Source: Planctomycetaceae bacterium (GTDB lineage: Bacteria; Planctomycetota; Planctomycetia; Pirellulales; Pirellulaceae). Taken from it: a stretch of DNA of 13,115 nucleotides. The notes below the pieces were generated by a model that saw only the letters and a program-made list of their open reading frames with translations, was not told the origin of the DNA and did not search any database. The position numbers were made by a program, and so were the translations under genes. The DNA lies in NCBI GenBank assembly GCA_022614795.1, contig JAKEHX010000544.1, forward strand, positions 1 through 13,115. The letters are read 5' to 3'. Below, piece after piece: positions 5,843 through 13,115 of this stretch (its first letter is position 1; each line of letters starts with the position of its first letter).

Positions 5843-7126
5843 CTACGTATAAAAATAACGCACGATGTGGAAGAAAACCGGTGCGGCAAAGCAGATCGAG
5901 TCGATCCGGTCGAGTACGCCGGCATGGCCGCTCACCAGCGTGCCATAGTCCTTCACGCCCCGGTCGCGTTTGATCCCCGACATGGTCATGCTCCCGGCGA
6001 AGCCCATGATGGCGACCACGCCGGCGATGCAAGCCGCCTCCCAGAGTTTGAACGGCGTCGCCCAGCAGAGCAGCGTCCCCACGAGCATCGTGGAGAGGAC
6101 GCCGCCGATGAACCCTTCCCACGTGCGGCTGGCGTTGATCTGCGGCGCGATGACCGTCTTGCCGAAGAGGTGCCCCCAGACGTATTGAAAAACGTCGTTG
6201 AGCTGCACGATCAGGATGAAATAGAACAGCAGGCCCGCCGAGCTGGCGAAACGCTGGGCAGAGGTAGGGGGTGGCGTCCCGCGAGCCGGCCCGACCGTCG
6301 GCGTATCCGGCACCGCGCGAACCACGGGCGCGGGTTGGGGCTCCTCTTCACCCGGGTCAGCGGCAGGCGGCGCCTCGGGCGCGGCCGGAACAGTCGCCTC
6401 GGGCGGGGCCGGCTCAGTCGCCTCGGGCGTTGTGGCGGCCGGCGGCGTGGCCGCTGGCGGCGTGGCGGCTGGAGCCGTGGCCGGCGCAGGCGCTCCAGCC
6501 GGCGCTGCGGCAGCCGGAGGGCCAATCGACGACGGCTTCAGGTTCAGATGCAACAGGGCCGGGGCGTGGCTCAAGGCATACACACAGATCAAAAGCCCCG
6601 CTTGAATCTTGGCCACGCGCTCGAGGAACCGCTTGGGATCGCCCGAAATTGCGATTCGTGCGGGAATCAAGAGCGACGCATATACGGGAATCAGCACGGT
6701 ATAGAGGCCGTACCACCCCAAACCGATGAAAAGGTAATGGGCTGGCGTCAGAATGAAAAACGTCCAGAACAAAATCCGGTGGTCGCCGCGGCGGGTGGGT
6801 GTCATCGTGATGAATTCGCGCAGCGCCCAGAACGACACCAGCCCGAACAGCGTCACCGTCATGCTGTAGCCGACCAGAAACCCCGCGATCAACACCACGT
6901 ACATCAGCCACCAGGCCCCCACGCGGTTGTTGAACGTGTGGACGACGGCCGGACTGGCGGTGCTCTCCGGCTGGCGGCGGATGAGGCGGCCAACGATGAA
7001 CGCGACGATCAAGACGATCAGTACAGTCCCCAGCAGGATGTTGGTGCGCTCGTCGAGGTAGCGCGGGCCCATCTGTCCCAGAACCAGCGCGGCGGAAATC
7101 GGCGGCCCATCCATCGCGTCACACAT
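5843..7126 (-). CDS. cdsA: CDP-diacylglycerol synthase (phosphatidate cytidylyltransferase) with Pro/Ala-rich insertion
   Basis: A 427-aa polytopic inner-membrane enzyme that makes CDP-diacylglycerol from phosphatidate and CTP. Hydrophobic segments lie at about 31-46, 70-107, 118-160, 296-316 and 337-382. The C-terminal half carries TWEGFIGG (335-342) and the family signature SGIKRDRGVKDYGTL ... HAGVLDRIDS (383-410), holding the catalytic Asp pair. The signature normally reads HGG; here it is HAG. Residues about 199-289 are a Pro/Ala/Glu-rich, probably disordered stretch not usual for the family. The start codon overlaps the plsC stop (ATGTGTGA), so the two are likely translationally coupled; plsC makes its substrate. 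Starts at 7114 or further in are possible. Function is confident; activity despite the Gly-to-Ala change is inferred. Confidence 0.92.
   Translation of the reverse strand: MCDAMDGPPISAALVLGQMGPRYLDERTNILLGTVLIVLIVAFIVGRLIRRQPESTASPAVVHTFNNRVGAWWLMYVVLIAGFLVGYSMTVTLFGLVSFWALREFITMTPTRRGDHRILFWTFFILTPAHYLFIGLGWYGLYTVLIPVYASLLIPARIAISGDPKRFLERVAKIQAGLLICVYALSHAPALLHLNLKPSSIGPPAAAAPAGAPAPATAPAATPPAATPPAATTPEATEPAPPEATVPAAPEAPPAADPGEEEPQPAPVVRAVPDTPTVGPARGTPPPTSAQRFASSAGLLFYFILIVQLNDVFQYVWGHLFGKTVIAPQINASRTWEGFIGGVLSTMLVGTLLCWATPFKLWEAACIAGVVAIMGFAGSMTMSGIKRDRGVKDYGTLVSGHAGVLDRIDSICFAAPVFFHIVRYFYT
6260..6532 (-). repeat. Low-complexity Pro/Ala/Thr/Glu-rich coding segment in cdsA
   Basis: This stretch encodes about 90 residues built from imperfect PAAT, PPEAT and APA steps, and its DNA repeats GCCGGCGGCGTGGC-like units. 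It lies between hydrophobic segments of CdsA, so it should form one long loop. It ends just before SAQRFASSAGLLFYF, where family similarity resumes. Confidence 0.7.
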
Positions 7127-7724
7127 CCTTCAGCCGCAGCACCGCCTGGCGGGCCCGTTTGAGAAAGTCGTTCTTGTTCTCGCCCGGATCGAGCCAGATC
7201 GGCGGCCCGACGGTGATGCAGCTCAAAAGCGGCACCGGCAGGAATTCGCCGCGCGGCAAGACACGGTTGAGATTATCAATATAAACCGGCATCAGCTCCA
7301 GGTCGGGCCGCTTCTTGCCCAGGTAATACAGCCCCGACTTGAATTCCAGCATCTCCTCTTCCGTGTTCCGCCGCCCTTCGGGAAAGACGATCAGCGAGTG
7401 GGTCGAGCCGATCTCGTGGAGCATGGCGTCGATCGGGCTTTGATGGACCTTGATTTCCTCGCGGTCGATCAGGATCGCTCCGAACGAGCGGGCCATGTAC
7501 CGCCGGATGGCGCCCTTCGACCAATAGTCCTTGGCAGCCACCGGCCGCGTCAGGTCGCGCAGCGGCCCCGGCAGCGACGCCCACAGCACCAGAGCGTCGA
7601 GGTGGCTGGTGTGGTTTGCGAAATAGACCCGCTGGCAGGTGTCCGGCTGGCATTCGTGCCAGCGCACGCTCGCCCCGCTGAACAGTTTCGCAAAAAAGGC
7701 CAAAGCCGGGGCGGTCAGATTCAT
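7119..7724 (-). CDS. plsC: 1-acyl-sn-glycerol-3-phosphate acyltransferase family (PlsC-type)
   Basis: A 201-aa protein from the ATG at 7724. It has the acyltransferase block NHTSHLD (residues 37-43, giving the HX4D motif H38/D43), FGAILIDRE (81-89), the glycerol-phosphate-binding FPEG motif (114-117) in IVFPEGRRN, and LMPVYIDN (145-151). The family transfers an acyl group to lysophosphatidate, giving phosphatidate at the inner membrane. Gene order plsC then cdsA with overlapping ends fits consecutive steps of phospholipid synthesis. The protein is short for PlsC and has a single short hydrophobic N-terminus (residues 3-18). FPEGRRN replaces the usual FPEGTRS. A longer frame from a TTG at 7778 adds 18 unconvincing residues. 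The exact acyl acceptor is not proven by sequence. Confidence 0.87.
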   Translation of the reverse strand: MNLTAPALAFFAKLFSGASVRWHECQPDTCQRVYFANHTSHLDALVLWASLPGPLRDLTRPVAAKDYWSKGAIRRYMARSFGAILIDREEIKVHQSPIDAMLHEIGSTHSLIVFPEGRRNTEEEMLEFKSGLYYLGKKRPDLELMPVYIDNLNRVLPRGEFLPVPLLSCITVGPPIWLDPGENKNDFLKRARQAVLRLKDV

Positions 7725-7906
7725 AACGAGGGCCGGCCTGAGAGGCGTCCGGCAAGGATCGATCCCAGGCCGCAGCAATCCTATTCAGCACAATGAAAAT
7801 GGTAAGCCGCCCGCTCGCTCAAGAGTAGCCCGCAGCGGACCTGAGGTGGGCCAGCGGGGCTTGGCCGGTTGCACCGGTCCTGAGGGTCAGCCGGACAGTC
7901 GCGGCC

Positions 7907-7928
7907 TTTCCGGCGTGACATCCGGAAA
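7907..7928 (+). promoter_or_regulatory. 7-bp inverted repeat TTTCCGG / CCGGAAA, operator- or leader-hairpin-like
   Basis: Perfect arms at 7907-7913 and 7922-7928 surround an 8-base centre; ATCTTTTG follows on the plus strand. It could be a regulator-binding palindrome in the divergent promoter region, or a terminator-like hairpin in the leader of the glycosyltransferase mRNA. The sequence alone does not decide. Confidence 0.35.
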
Positions 7929-7980
7929 ATCTTTTGCTCGGGTGGGATTGGCCGTCCCTTTCATACGACAGACTTCGATG

Positions 7981-8019
7981 GGAAGCGGGAACTTCCGTCG
8001 CCGACGCTGCCAGCGTCGG
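7981..8019. repeat. Paired hairpins upstream of the glycosyltransferase start
   Basis: GGAAG / CTTCC (7981-7985, 7992-7996) is followed by CCGACGCT / AGCGTCGG (8001-8008, 8012-8019) with a 3-nt GCC loop. The second hairpin has the same stem and loop proportions as elements A-C. Its presence argues that this stretch is noncoding and that the glycosyltransferase starts downstream. Confidence 0.5.
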
Positions 8020-8086
8020 AACGTCCGAGGAGCATCCGGGCAGGGCAGCCTCGGTGCAGTCTCCAGGCAATCGCAGGGCGATCGCT

Positions 8087-8872
8087 GTGTGCACGCGCAT
8101 CGAACTCTTGGGGGTCACCGTTGACCCGCTTAGCCAGGAGCAAGCCGTCGGGCAGATCCACGCTTGGATCGCGTCCGGCGAAACGCGCTGCCGCTATGTC
8201 GTCATGCCCAGCGCTCATCACTTCGTGCTCTTGCGGCAGCACGCCCACTTGCAGGCCGCCTATGCTCAGGCTGGGCTAGTGCTGCCGGCCAGCGCGCCGG
8301 TGGTTTGGGCCGCAGACTTGCTCAACAAGCCGCTCGCGGGACGAGTTGCCGGAAAGGACCTCGTGCCGGCGCTATTCGCGGCCGCGGATGAAGAGAATCC
8401 GATCAAGGTCTTCCTCCTCGGCGCGGGACCGGGAGTCGCCGAGCGGGCCGCGGTTGGCATCCACCGCCGCTGGCCAGGCGTGAAGGTGGTGGGGACCTAC
8501 AGTCCGCCGCTGGGATTCGAGAACGACCACGCCGAGAACTTGCGGATTCTCGCCCGTATTGCTGATGCCAGGCCCGACCTCTTGGTGGTCGGCTTGGGCG
8601 CCCCCAAGCAAGAGCTGTGGGTGCATCAACATCGCTCGCAGATCCGGGCGAAAGTCGCACTCTGTGCCGGCAGGGCCATCGATCAATTGGCCGGGGGCAA
8701 TTCCAACTTGCCCGCCTGGATGCGCGAACTGGGCCTGGAATGGCTCCACCGCATCGTCAGCGAGCCGCGGCGGCTGGTCGCCCGTTATGCGCGTGACATT
8801 TGGGTTTTCCCTCAGATCGTGGCGCGCGAATGGTGGCGCCAAGCGCGCGAGCCGTCGCGCGTGCGGTCGTAG
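8087..8872 (+). CDS. WecG/TagA/CpsF family glycosyltransferase (GT26)
   Basis: A 261-aa protein if it starts at the GTG at 8087, which matches usual family length (about 240-260). Conserved blocks in order: IELLGVTVDPLSQEQAV (5-21), VVMPSAHHFVLLR (38-50), RVAGKDLVPAL (86-96), VFLLGAGPGVAE (108-119), GTYSPPLGF (136-144), RPDLLVVGLGAPKQELWVHQ (162-181) and PAWMRELGLEWLHRIVSEPRRL (209-230). The family adds a sugar, such as ManNAc or ManNAcA, to a lipid-linked acceptor during polysaccharide or teichoic-acid synthesis at the membrane. At residues 66-71 the usual LPDG reads LPASAP, losing the Asp proposed as catalytic base in TagA. An upstream ATG at 7934 or GTG at 8054 could extend it, but the added part covers hairpin repeats. 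The substrate is unknown. Confidence 0.85.
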   Translation: MCTRIELLGVTVDPLSQEQAVGQIHAWIASGETRCRYVVMPSAHHFVLLRQHAHLQAAYAQAGLVLPASAPVVWAADLLNKPLAGRVAGKDLVPALFAAADEENPIKVFLLGAGPGVAERAAVGIHRRWPGVKVVGTYSPPLGFENDHAENLRILARIADARPDLLVVGLGAPKQELWVHQHRSQIRAKVALCAGRAIDQLAGGNSNLPAWMRELGLEWLHRIVSEPRRLVARYARDIWVFPQIVAREWWRQAREPSRVRS

Positions 8873-8874
8873 AT

Positions 8875-8913
8875 GGTCCACTGGACCTCACCACTCACCC
8901 ACTCACCACTCAC
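8875..8913. repeat. Small hairpin and CACTCAC heptamer repeats between convergent genes
   Basis: GGTCC / GGACC (8875-8879, 8883-8887) form a small hairpin. CACTCAC then repeats at 8892-8898, 8900-8906 and 8907-8913. This fills the 46-base convergent spacer between the glycosyltransferase and the RTX gene. It is probably a length-variable minisatellite; a terminator role is possible but unsupported by any T-run. Confidence 0.55.
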
Positions 8914-8918
8914 TCCGC

Positions 8919-11900
8919 CTACGGCAATATCGTGTCGCTGCCCAGGCCGAAGTCGGCGATGTCCGCCAGGTCCGCGCTGAAGGTGTCGTCTCCCGTGCCG
9001 CCGCTCACCTGGTCCGTGCCGTCCTTGTCGTTGGTGAACGCGCCGGAGAGCGAGCCGGGAACGAGCGTGGCCCAGTCGGCCAGCAGGGCCGCCATCGCCA
9101 CGTCGTTGGCGTCGCCGATCGTCTGGCTGTTATCGCTCACGCCGGTATAGGTCACCCGGCCGTCGAACAAGAGGTCGTTGCCGTCGCCGCCGTTCAGCCC
9201 GTCGTTGCCGCCGCCGCCGATCAGGACATCCAGCCCTGCGTCGCCGTTGAGCGTGTCGTGCCCTTCGCCGCCGCTCAACAGGTCGTTGCCGCCGGCGCCG
9301 TGGAGCGTGTCGTTCCCGTCGCCGCCGTAGCCGCGGTCGTCGCCCGCGCCCAGCGCGAGGCTGTCGTTCCCAGCGCCGCCGTAAGCCCAGTCGTTGCCGC
9401 CGCCAAGGGTCAGTGAGTCGATCCCCGGGCCGCCATACATCGCATCATGGCCGTCGAGCGAGCTGAGGATGTCGCCGTACGCACTCTCGAGCAGCGGATG
9501 AAACAGCGAGCCGGGCAGGTCCGAAGCCAGCAGCTGCCGGTTGGCCTCGGTGTCGGGCAGGCCGACCTCGACCGGGTCGCGGTCCCCCCAAACCGTGTTG
9601 TTGCCGCCGCTGGCGTTGAGGCGGTCGCGCCCCTGCCCGCCAACCAGCTTGTCGTTGGCCAGAAAGCCGGCCAGGTAGTCGTCCCCTTCTTCGCCGTAGA
9701 ACTCGGCGGGGTGGTTGAAGTTCCCCAGCTGGAGATAGTCGTTCCCGCCGCGGCCGTAAACAACCGCCCGGCGGCTGACCGTGAAGTAGCCCTGGAAGGC
9801 GTTGACGCGGACCCGCGGGACATTCGGGTTGGCGGTGGCCAGGAAGCTGACCGAATCGACGTTGTCCGAGCCGCGGATGTAGAGATCACCCATCTCGACG
9901 TCGGTCAGGATGCCCTCATCAACGAGGTTGATGCTTTCGATCTCGACGAAGTTGACCGGCCGGTGCGAGGGGGGCGCGGCGATCGACTGGGCCGTGCCCG
10001 GCTGGCTGGGCAAGCCGCCGAGCGTGGCCACGATCACCGGCGGCAGCATGGCCGAGACATCGAGGTTCAGCTCATCGCCGATCTGGTTGCCGACGGGCGG
10101 GAAGGCCGCGGTGGGCCGGCCGCCGTCGATATTGATCAGCGTGCTGATGCTGGGACGAATCAGCGGGACGCCCAAGCCCACCGGAGTCCCCGGGGGCGAG
10201 AGTGAGAGCGACGTGCCGAAGATGTCGTTCCCGTCGCCGGGGTTGGGGTTGCCCGGGGCATCGCCAAAGAGGTTGATGGTCTGAATGCCGGTGGGGTTGA
10301 CGACCTGCTCGTCGGTCGTGCTGAGGAAGAACTGATCTGCCCCAAGCCAGCCGCTGATGTTGACGGTATCGAGGTCGCTCACAGGAGCGAAGGCGGCGGT
10401 GAGCGTGTCGGAGGCCGCCGTGGCGGTGACATTCAAGATGTCGATATTGCTATAGAGAATGTCGGGCCCGCCGAGAAAGCCCGTGTTCCCGTTGATCGAG
10501 TTCTGGTTGATGAGCACCGTGTCGCTGGTAAGGTCTCCCGAATCGACGACGGTCAGCGTGTCGTTGCCCGTATCGCCGTTGACGGTGACCTGATTGAAAA
10601 TGAAATCGACGGTATTGGCCGCATTGAAGAGCTGCACCAGGTCGTCGCCGGCGTCGGCATCGACCGCGACGGGGGTCGCGGCCAGCGTGCTCCGGACGCG
10701 GAGGATGTCGCTGGCCGTGTCGCCGCCGGGCAGGAGCAGCTGGTCGAAGGTGTTGCCCCCCTGGAGCTGCACGAAGGTGAGCAAGCTGGCCGTATCGAGG
10801 CCGATCATATCGACCAGCTCGCTGCCATTGCCGCCGACCACCAACAATTGGTCGTAGTCGCGGAAGCGGGTGGTCTCGAAGCCGCCGTCGCCGGCGACCT
10901 GCGACCAGCCGTCGGCGGGAGCCGGATCGTCGCTGAGGATCAGGTTAGTCGTGGCCGGCGTGCTGGTGGCATCGACCAGCAGAGTGCTTCCGGCGCCGGC
11001 GCCGTTGAGGTTGAGCGGGGCCAGATTGGCAAACGACATCAAAAAGTCGGGGCCGCCTGCCCCGGCTGTGCCCAGGTTGCCGCTGTTGGGGCCGTCCAGG
11101 GTGTCGCTAGCGTAGGCCGTATCGTGCGTGGAAATGAGGTTGAGATCGATGCTATCGACGCCCGTGCGGCCATTGAAGTGGATCGTCACGTCGCTGGCGT
11201 CCCAGGGCGCGCCGAGCGGGAACAGCGTCTCCAGCAGCAGGTCCGCCGAGGGGTTCAGATGCGAGGGGTTGGCCGTGCCGCCGCCGATCGTCGTGTTATC
11301 GACGGCGGGCGTCTGGCCGGCGAATTTCGGCAGGCCGCCGGCCGTTTCATCGACCCGCAGCGTGTCGTTGTCGCTCGAGCCGATGACGGTCAGCGAGTTG
11401 ATTCCGGCATCCGCGCCGGCGAAGACCGGCGTGGCATTGACATCGACCAGCAGGTTCGTGCCAGTCCCGTCGAGCCGGACGAAGATCGTATCGGCCGCGG
11501 CGTTCTGGAAGCCCAGGAACTGCGTATCGATGATCAGGTTGACGGCTCCGCCGCCGTTATTGACCGTTTCGATGCTGTTATAGGTGACGCTGGCCGCCGC
11601 GGCGAACGAATAGACGCCGCTATTGGGACCCGGGCCGACCAGCAGCGTTGGGATGCCCAGGCCGGTGATGTCCAGGTTCAAAACGTCCCCCGGGGCGACG
11701 GTGGGGTCAAAACCGAAGATCGAAATGGGCGTGTCCTGGTCGCCGCCCGGCCCGTCGCCGTCGGGAGCGACGTTGAACGTGTCGCTGTCGGTGCTGGTAT
11801 TGAAGGCATTGAACACCGCGCTGGCCGCGTCGATGTCGGCCGCGGCTGGCAGGTTGAGCGTGCCGCCCGAGCCGGCGTCGGCGTTGCCGCTGTCGATGTT

Positions 11901-13115
11901 GATCGTCAGCGTGGTCAGCGCCGCCAGAAGCGTGCCGGCGCCGCCGATCGTGGCGTTGTCGCCGGCATTGAGCGTGACGCTTGCACCCGTGCTCTGCACG
12001 GTGACGCCGGCATTGACGGTGAGGTTATCGACGGCCACCGCGGCCGAATCGGTCGCGGTCAGCGTGATGGCGCCGACCGACACGATGTTGGCCGCCACGG
12101 TGAGCGGGCTGGCGTTGGAGACGACGACGCTGCCGCCGAGGTTTCGGACAGCAAAGCCGGCGGCAACCGGAGGGATGTTGGCGAGTGTGAGCAGGCCGCT
12201 GACGCTATTGTCAACTTGAATGTTGCCACTGATGGAGTTGTCGGCCGAGAGGATGCTGACCGCAGTTTCCAGGGCGTCGCCGCTGCCGATGCCGCGGAGG
12301 GCGGTGAGGGCCAGGTTGGTAGCCACCACGTTATTCACGGCGGCGTTGGCGTCGGTGAGGGCGCCATCGAGGCCATCGGTGGGCGCAGCCCGAAGCAGGA
12401 CATTGCCTGCGCCGGCATGGATCAGGCCGACAGGAAAGTTGTCGTCCAGATCGCGGAGGAAAATGTGGTCGGCCGCGCCGCCGGCCGTAGATGCATCGAC
12501 CCGCCCGTTGGGGTTTGTCGTCGAAGCATTGATCTCAAAGGGCAAGGCGGCCGTGCCGATGGTGCCCGCGCCCGTCACCTGCAGCACGATGATGTGCGCC
12601 CCGATGTCGCGCGTGTTGGCCGGCGCATTGCTGCTCAGCAGGCTGCCCCCCGCCACTACGAGGTTGTATTCGTTGCCGGCATTGGCATTGATGGTCGAGT
12701 TGCTCATCGTCACGCCGCCGGCCGTGTCGACGATGAACGCATCGTTGGCGCCAGCGCCGACGACGCTGGCGTGCAGCGTCACCGCGTTCAGCTCCAGGCG
12801 ATTGGCCACGCTGCCGTAGTTGTTGTTGCCGGCCGTGATGTCGAGGGTGACCGTGCCGCCGACGATGTCGGGCGCACCCGGATCGGCTGCGCCGCTGACC
12901 ACGTCGCCGTCGGCCACGAGCATGGCCACGCTCGACGCTCCGGCATTGACGTTCTCGACGGTCACGTTGCCGGCCGCCGCTATGGTGAGCGTGATCGGGC
13001 CGTTGGCTGTGGTGACGCTGGTCAGCGTGACGGCATTGGCCTCGGTGATGTTGATCGCCCCGGCTGCTGTGACGGCGGCCGAGAGGTTGTTCACGTTGGT
13101 CCCCACCGTGATGCC
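8919..13115 (-). CDS. Giant secreted or surface calcium-binding RTX-repeat protein, C-terminal part
   Basis: The open frame runs from the stop at 8919-8921 past the window end, so at least 1,398 residues are present and the N-terminus with any signal is missing. The first about 450 residues are Ala/Val/Thr/Asn-rich beta-strand repeats (GAITLTATDSA, ASVTLNAGDNATIGG) like haemagglutinin-type beta-helices. The middle alternates such strands with GNDTL-type motifs. The C-terminus has scattered RTX motifs (9582-9758) and ten nonapeptides in perfect register (9165-9434), which fold as a calcium-binding beta-roll. No cysteine and only three lysines occur in the visible part, and it is rich in Asp, Asn, Gly and Ala. 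It ends ADFGLGSDTILP, without a recognisable anchor. Role in adhesion or envelope is inferred from type; ligand unknown. Confidence 0.88.
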   Translation of the reverse strand, partial: GITVGTNVNNLSAAVTAAGAINITEANAVTLTSVTTANGPITLTIAAAGNVTVENVNAGASSVAMLVADGDVVSGAADPGAPDIVGGTVTLDITAGNNNYGSVANRLELNAVTLHASVVGAGANDAFIVDTAGGVTMSNSTINANAGNEYNLVVAGGSLLSSNAPANTRDIGAHIIVLQVTGAGTIGTAALPFEINASTTNPNGRVDASTAGGAADHIFLRDLDDNFPVGLIHAGAGNVLLRAAPTDGLDGALTDANAAVNNVVATNLALTALRGIGSGDALETAVSILSADNSISGNIQVDNSVSGLLTLANIPPVAAGFAVRNLGGSVVVSNASPLTVAANIVSVGAITLTATDSAAVAVDNLTVNAGVTVQSTGASVTLNAGDNATIGGAGTLLAALTTLTINIDSGNADAGSGGTLNLPAAADIDAASAVFNAFNTSTDSDTFNVAPDGDGPGGDQDTPISIFGFDPTVAPGDVLNLDITGLGIPTLLVGPGPNSGVYSFAAAASVTYNSIETVNNGGGAVNLIIDTQFLGFQNAAADTIFVRLDGTGTNLLVDVNATPVFAGADAGINSLTVIGSSDNDTLRVDETAGGLPKFAGQTPAVDNTTIGGGTANPSHLNPSADLLLETLFPLGAPWDASDVTIHFNGRTGVDSIDLNLISTHDTAYASDTLDGPNSGNLGTAGAGGPDFLMSFANLAPLNLNGAGAGSTLLVDATSTPATTNLILSDDPAPADGWSQVAGDGGFETTRFRDYDQLLVVGGNGSELVDMIGLDTASLLTFVQLQGGNTFDQLLLPGGDTASDILRVRSTLAATPVAVDADAGDDLVQLFNAANTVDFIFNQVTVNGDTGNDTLTVVDSGDLTSDTVLINQNSINGNTGFLGGPDILYSNIDILNVTATAASDTLTAAFAPVSDLDTVNISGWLGADQFFLSTTDEQVVNPTGIQTINLFGDAPGNPNPGDGNDIFGTSLSLSPPGTPVGLGVPLIRPSISTLINIDGGRPTAAFPPVGNQIGDELNLDVSAMLPPVIVATLGGLPSQPGTAQSIAAPPSHRPVNFVEIESINLVDEGILTDVEMGDLYIRGSDNVDSVSFLATANPNVPRVRVNAFQGYFTVSRRAVVYGRGGNDYLQLGNFNHPAEFYGEEGDDYLAGFLANDKLVGGQGRDRLNASGGNNTVWGDRDPVEVGLPDTEANRQLLASDLPGSLFHPLLESAYGDILSSLDGHDAMYGGPGIDSLTLGGGNDWAYGGAGNDSLALGAGDDRGYGGDGNDTLHGAGGNDLLSGGEGHDTLNGDAGLDVLIGGGGNDGLNGGDGNDLLFDGRVTYTGVSDNSQTIGDANDVAMAALLADWATLVPGSLSGAFTNDKDGTDQVSGGTGDDTFSADLADIADFGLGSDTILP
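9165..9434 (-). repeat. Ten in-register RTX nonapeptide repeats
   Basis: Consecutive nonapeptides of pattern GGxGxDxLx: GGPGIDSLT, LGGGNDWAY, GGAGNDSLA, LGAGDDRGY, GGDGNDTLH, GAGGNDLLS, GGEGHDTLN, GDAGLDVLI, GGGGNDGLN, GGDGNDLLF. Each Gly/Asp turn binds calcium in known beta-rolls. DNA identity between units is imperfect, so the array looks old or diversified. Confidence 0.93.
9582..9758 (-). repeat. Degenerate RTX motifs upstream of the main array
   Basis: YGRGGNDYLQLG, YGEEGDDYLAG, VGGQGRDRLNA and SGGNNTVWGD are irregularly spaced calcium-binding-type turns. About 50 residues without the motif (DPVEVGLPDTEANRQ to SSLDGHDAMY) separate them from the regular array. Confidence 0.75.

Larger units (their letters stand above)
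7725..8086. other. Gene-free divergent spacer between plsC and the glycosyltransferase gene
   Basis: About 360 bases between divergent genes, so promoters for both should be here, but I see no confident -35/-10 pair or sigma-54 site. It contains nested inverted arms GGACC / GGTCC (7837-7841, 7876-7880) around GGCCA / TGGCC (7849-7853, 7862-7866), a near-direct repeat GGACCTGAGG / GGTCCTGAGG (7837, 7876), and the hairpins at 7907-7928 and 7981-8019. An open frame from 7934 joins the glycosyltransferase frame, but its translation has no family similarity. Confidence 0.5.

Noticed and set aside
5603..7162. Plus-strand open frame of 519 codons across cdsA
   Set aside because: Antisense to CdsA; its Arg/Gly-rich middle merely mirrors the Pro/Ala-rich segment.
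7942..7966. Sigma-54 promoter before the glycosyltransferase gene (TTGGCC...)
   Set aside because: The GG is not followed by a GC at the required 10-base spacing.
7934..8086. N-terminal extension of the glycosyltransferase to an ATG at 7934
   Set aside because: The extra 51 residues lack family similarity and cover the hairpin repeats at 7981-8019; the GTG at 8087 gives the usual family length. Not fully excluded.
10594..12819. Series of plus-strand open frames opposite the RTX gene
   Set aside because: They follow one frame opposite the repetitive RTX coding sequence, and their Ser/Pro/Val-rich translations show no domain.

Overview
The window looks like chromosome of a high-GC planctomycete, probably of the Pirellulales group. 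This is an inference from gene content (separate nuoC and nuoD, a four-helix-bundle S23-type gene, a giant RTX surface protein, a plsC-cdsA pair) and from gene spacers packed with short palindromes. No rRNA, tRNA or species-specific marker is present to confirm it.

Layout. Positions 1-2056 hold the end of nuoC, a small S23-type gene boxed in by inverted GAGCCAG minisatellites, and nuoD. Together they are the quinone-side peripheral arm of respiratory complex I with a foreign-looking insert. Positions 2057-2364 are a structured, repeat-rich spacer without a gene. Positions 2365-5261 encode a two-component system: a membrane histidine kinase and an NtrC-class sigma-54 activator whose start codon overlaps the kinase stop. 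Convergent to it on the minus strand are ribosomal protein L21 (5329-5640), a CDP-diacylglycerol synthase with a long Pro/Ala-rich insertion (5843-7126) and a PlsC-type acyltransferase (7119-7724). The last two overlap and carry out successive steps, phosphatidate then CDP-diacylglycerol. A 360-base spacer follows, then a WecG/TagA/CpsF-family glycosyltransferase (+, about 8087-8872). A very large calcium-binding RTX-repeat protein (-, 8919 to beyond the window end) fills the last third.

The most unusual content is not a gene. Three twin-hairpin elements (2287-2358, 3194-3242, 5261-5334) share GTAGGAC / GTCCTAC edges, have 3-nt loops, and have stems of about 9 bp whose two arms change together between copies. 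One lies in frame inside the histidine kinase, at the turn of its dimerisation hairpin. One exactly fills the gap between two convergent genes and supplies the L21 stop codon. One ends 9 nt before the kinase start codon. Related-looking paired hairpins occur at 5779-5833 and 7981-8019. Separately, the S23-type gene sits in the potential loop of a long stem formed by its flanking repeats, recalling the intervening sequences of some bacterial 23S rRNA genes, but here between two protein genes.
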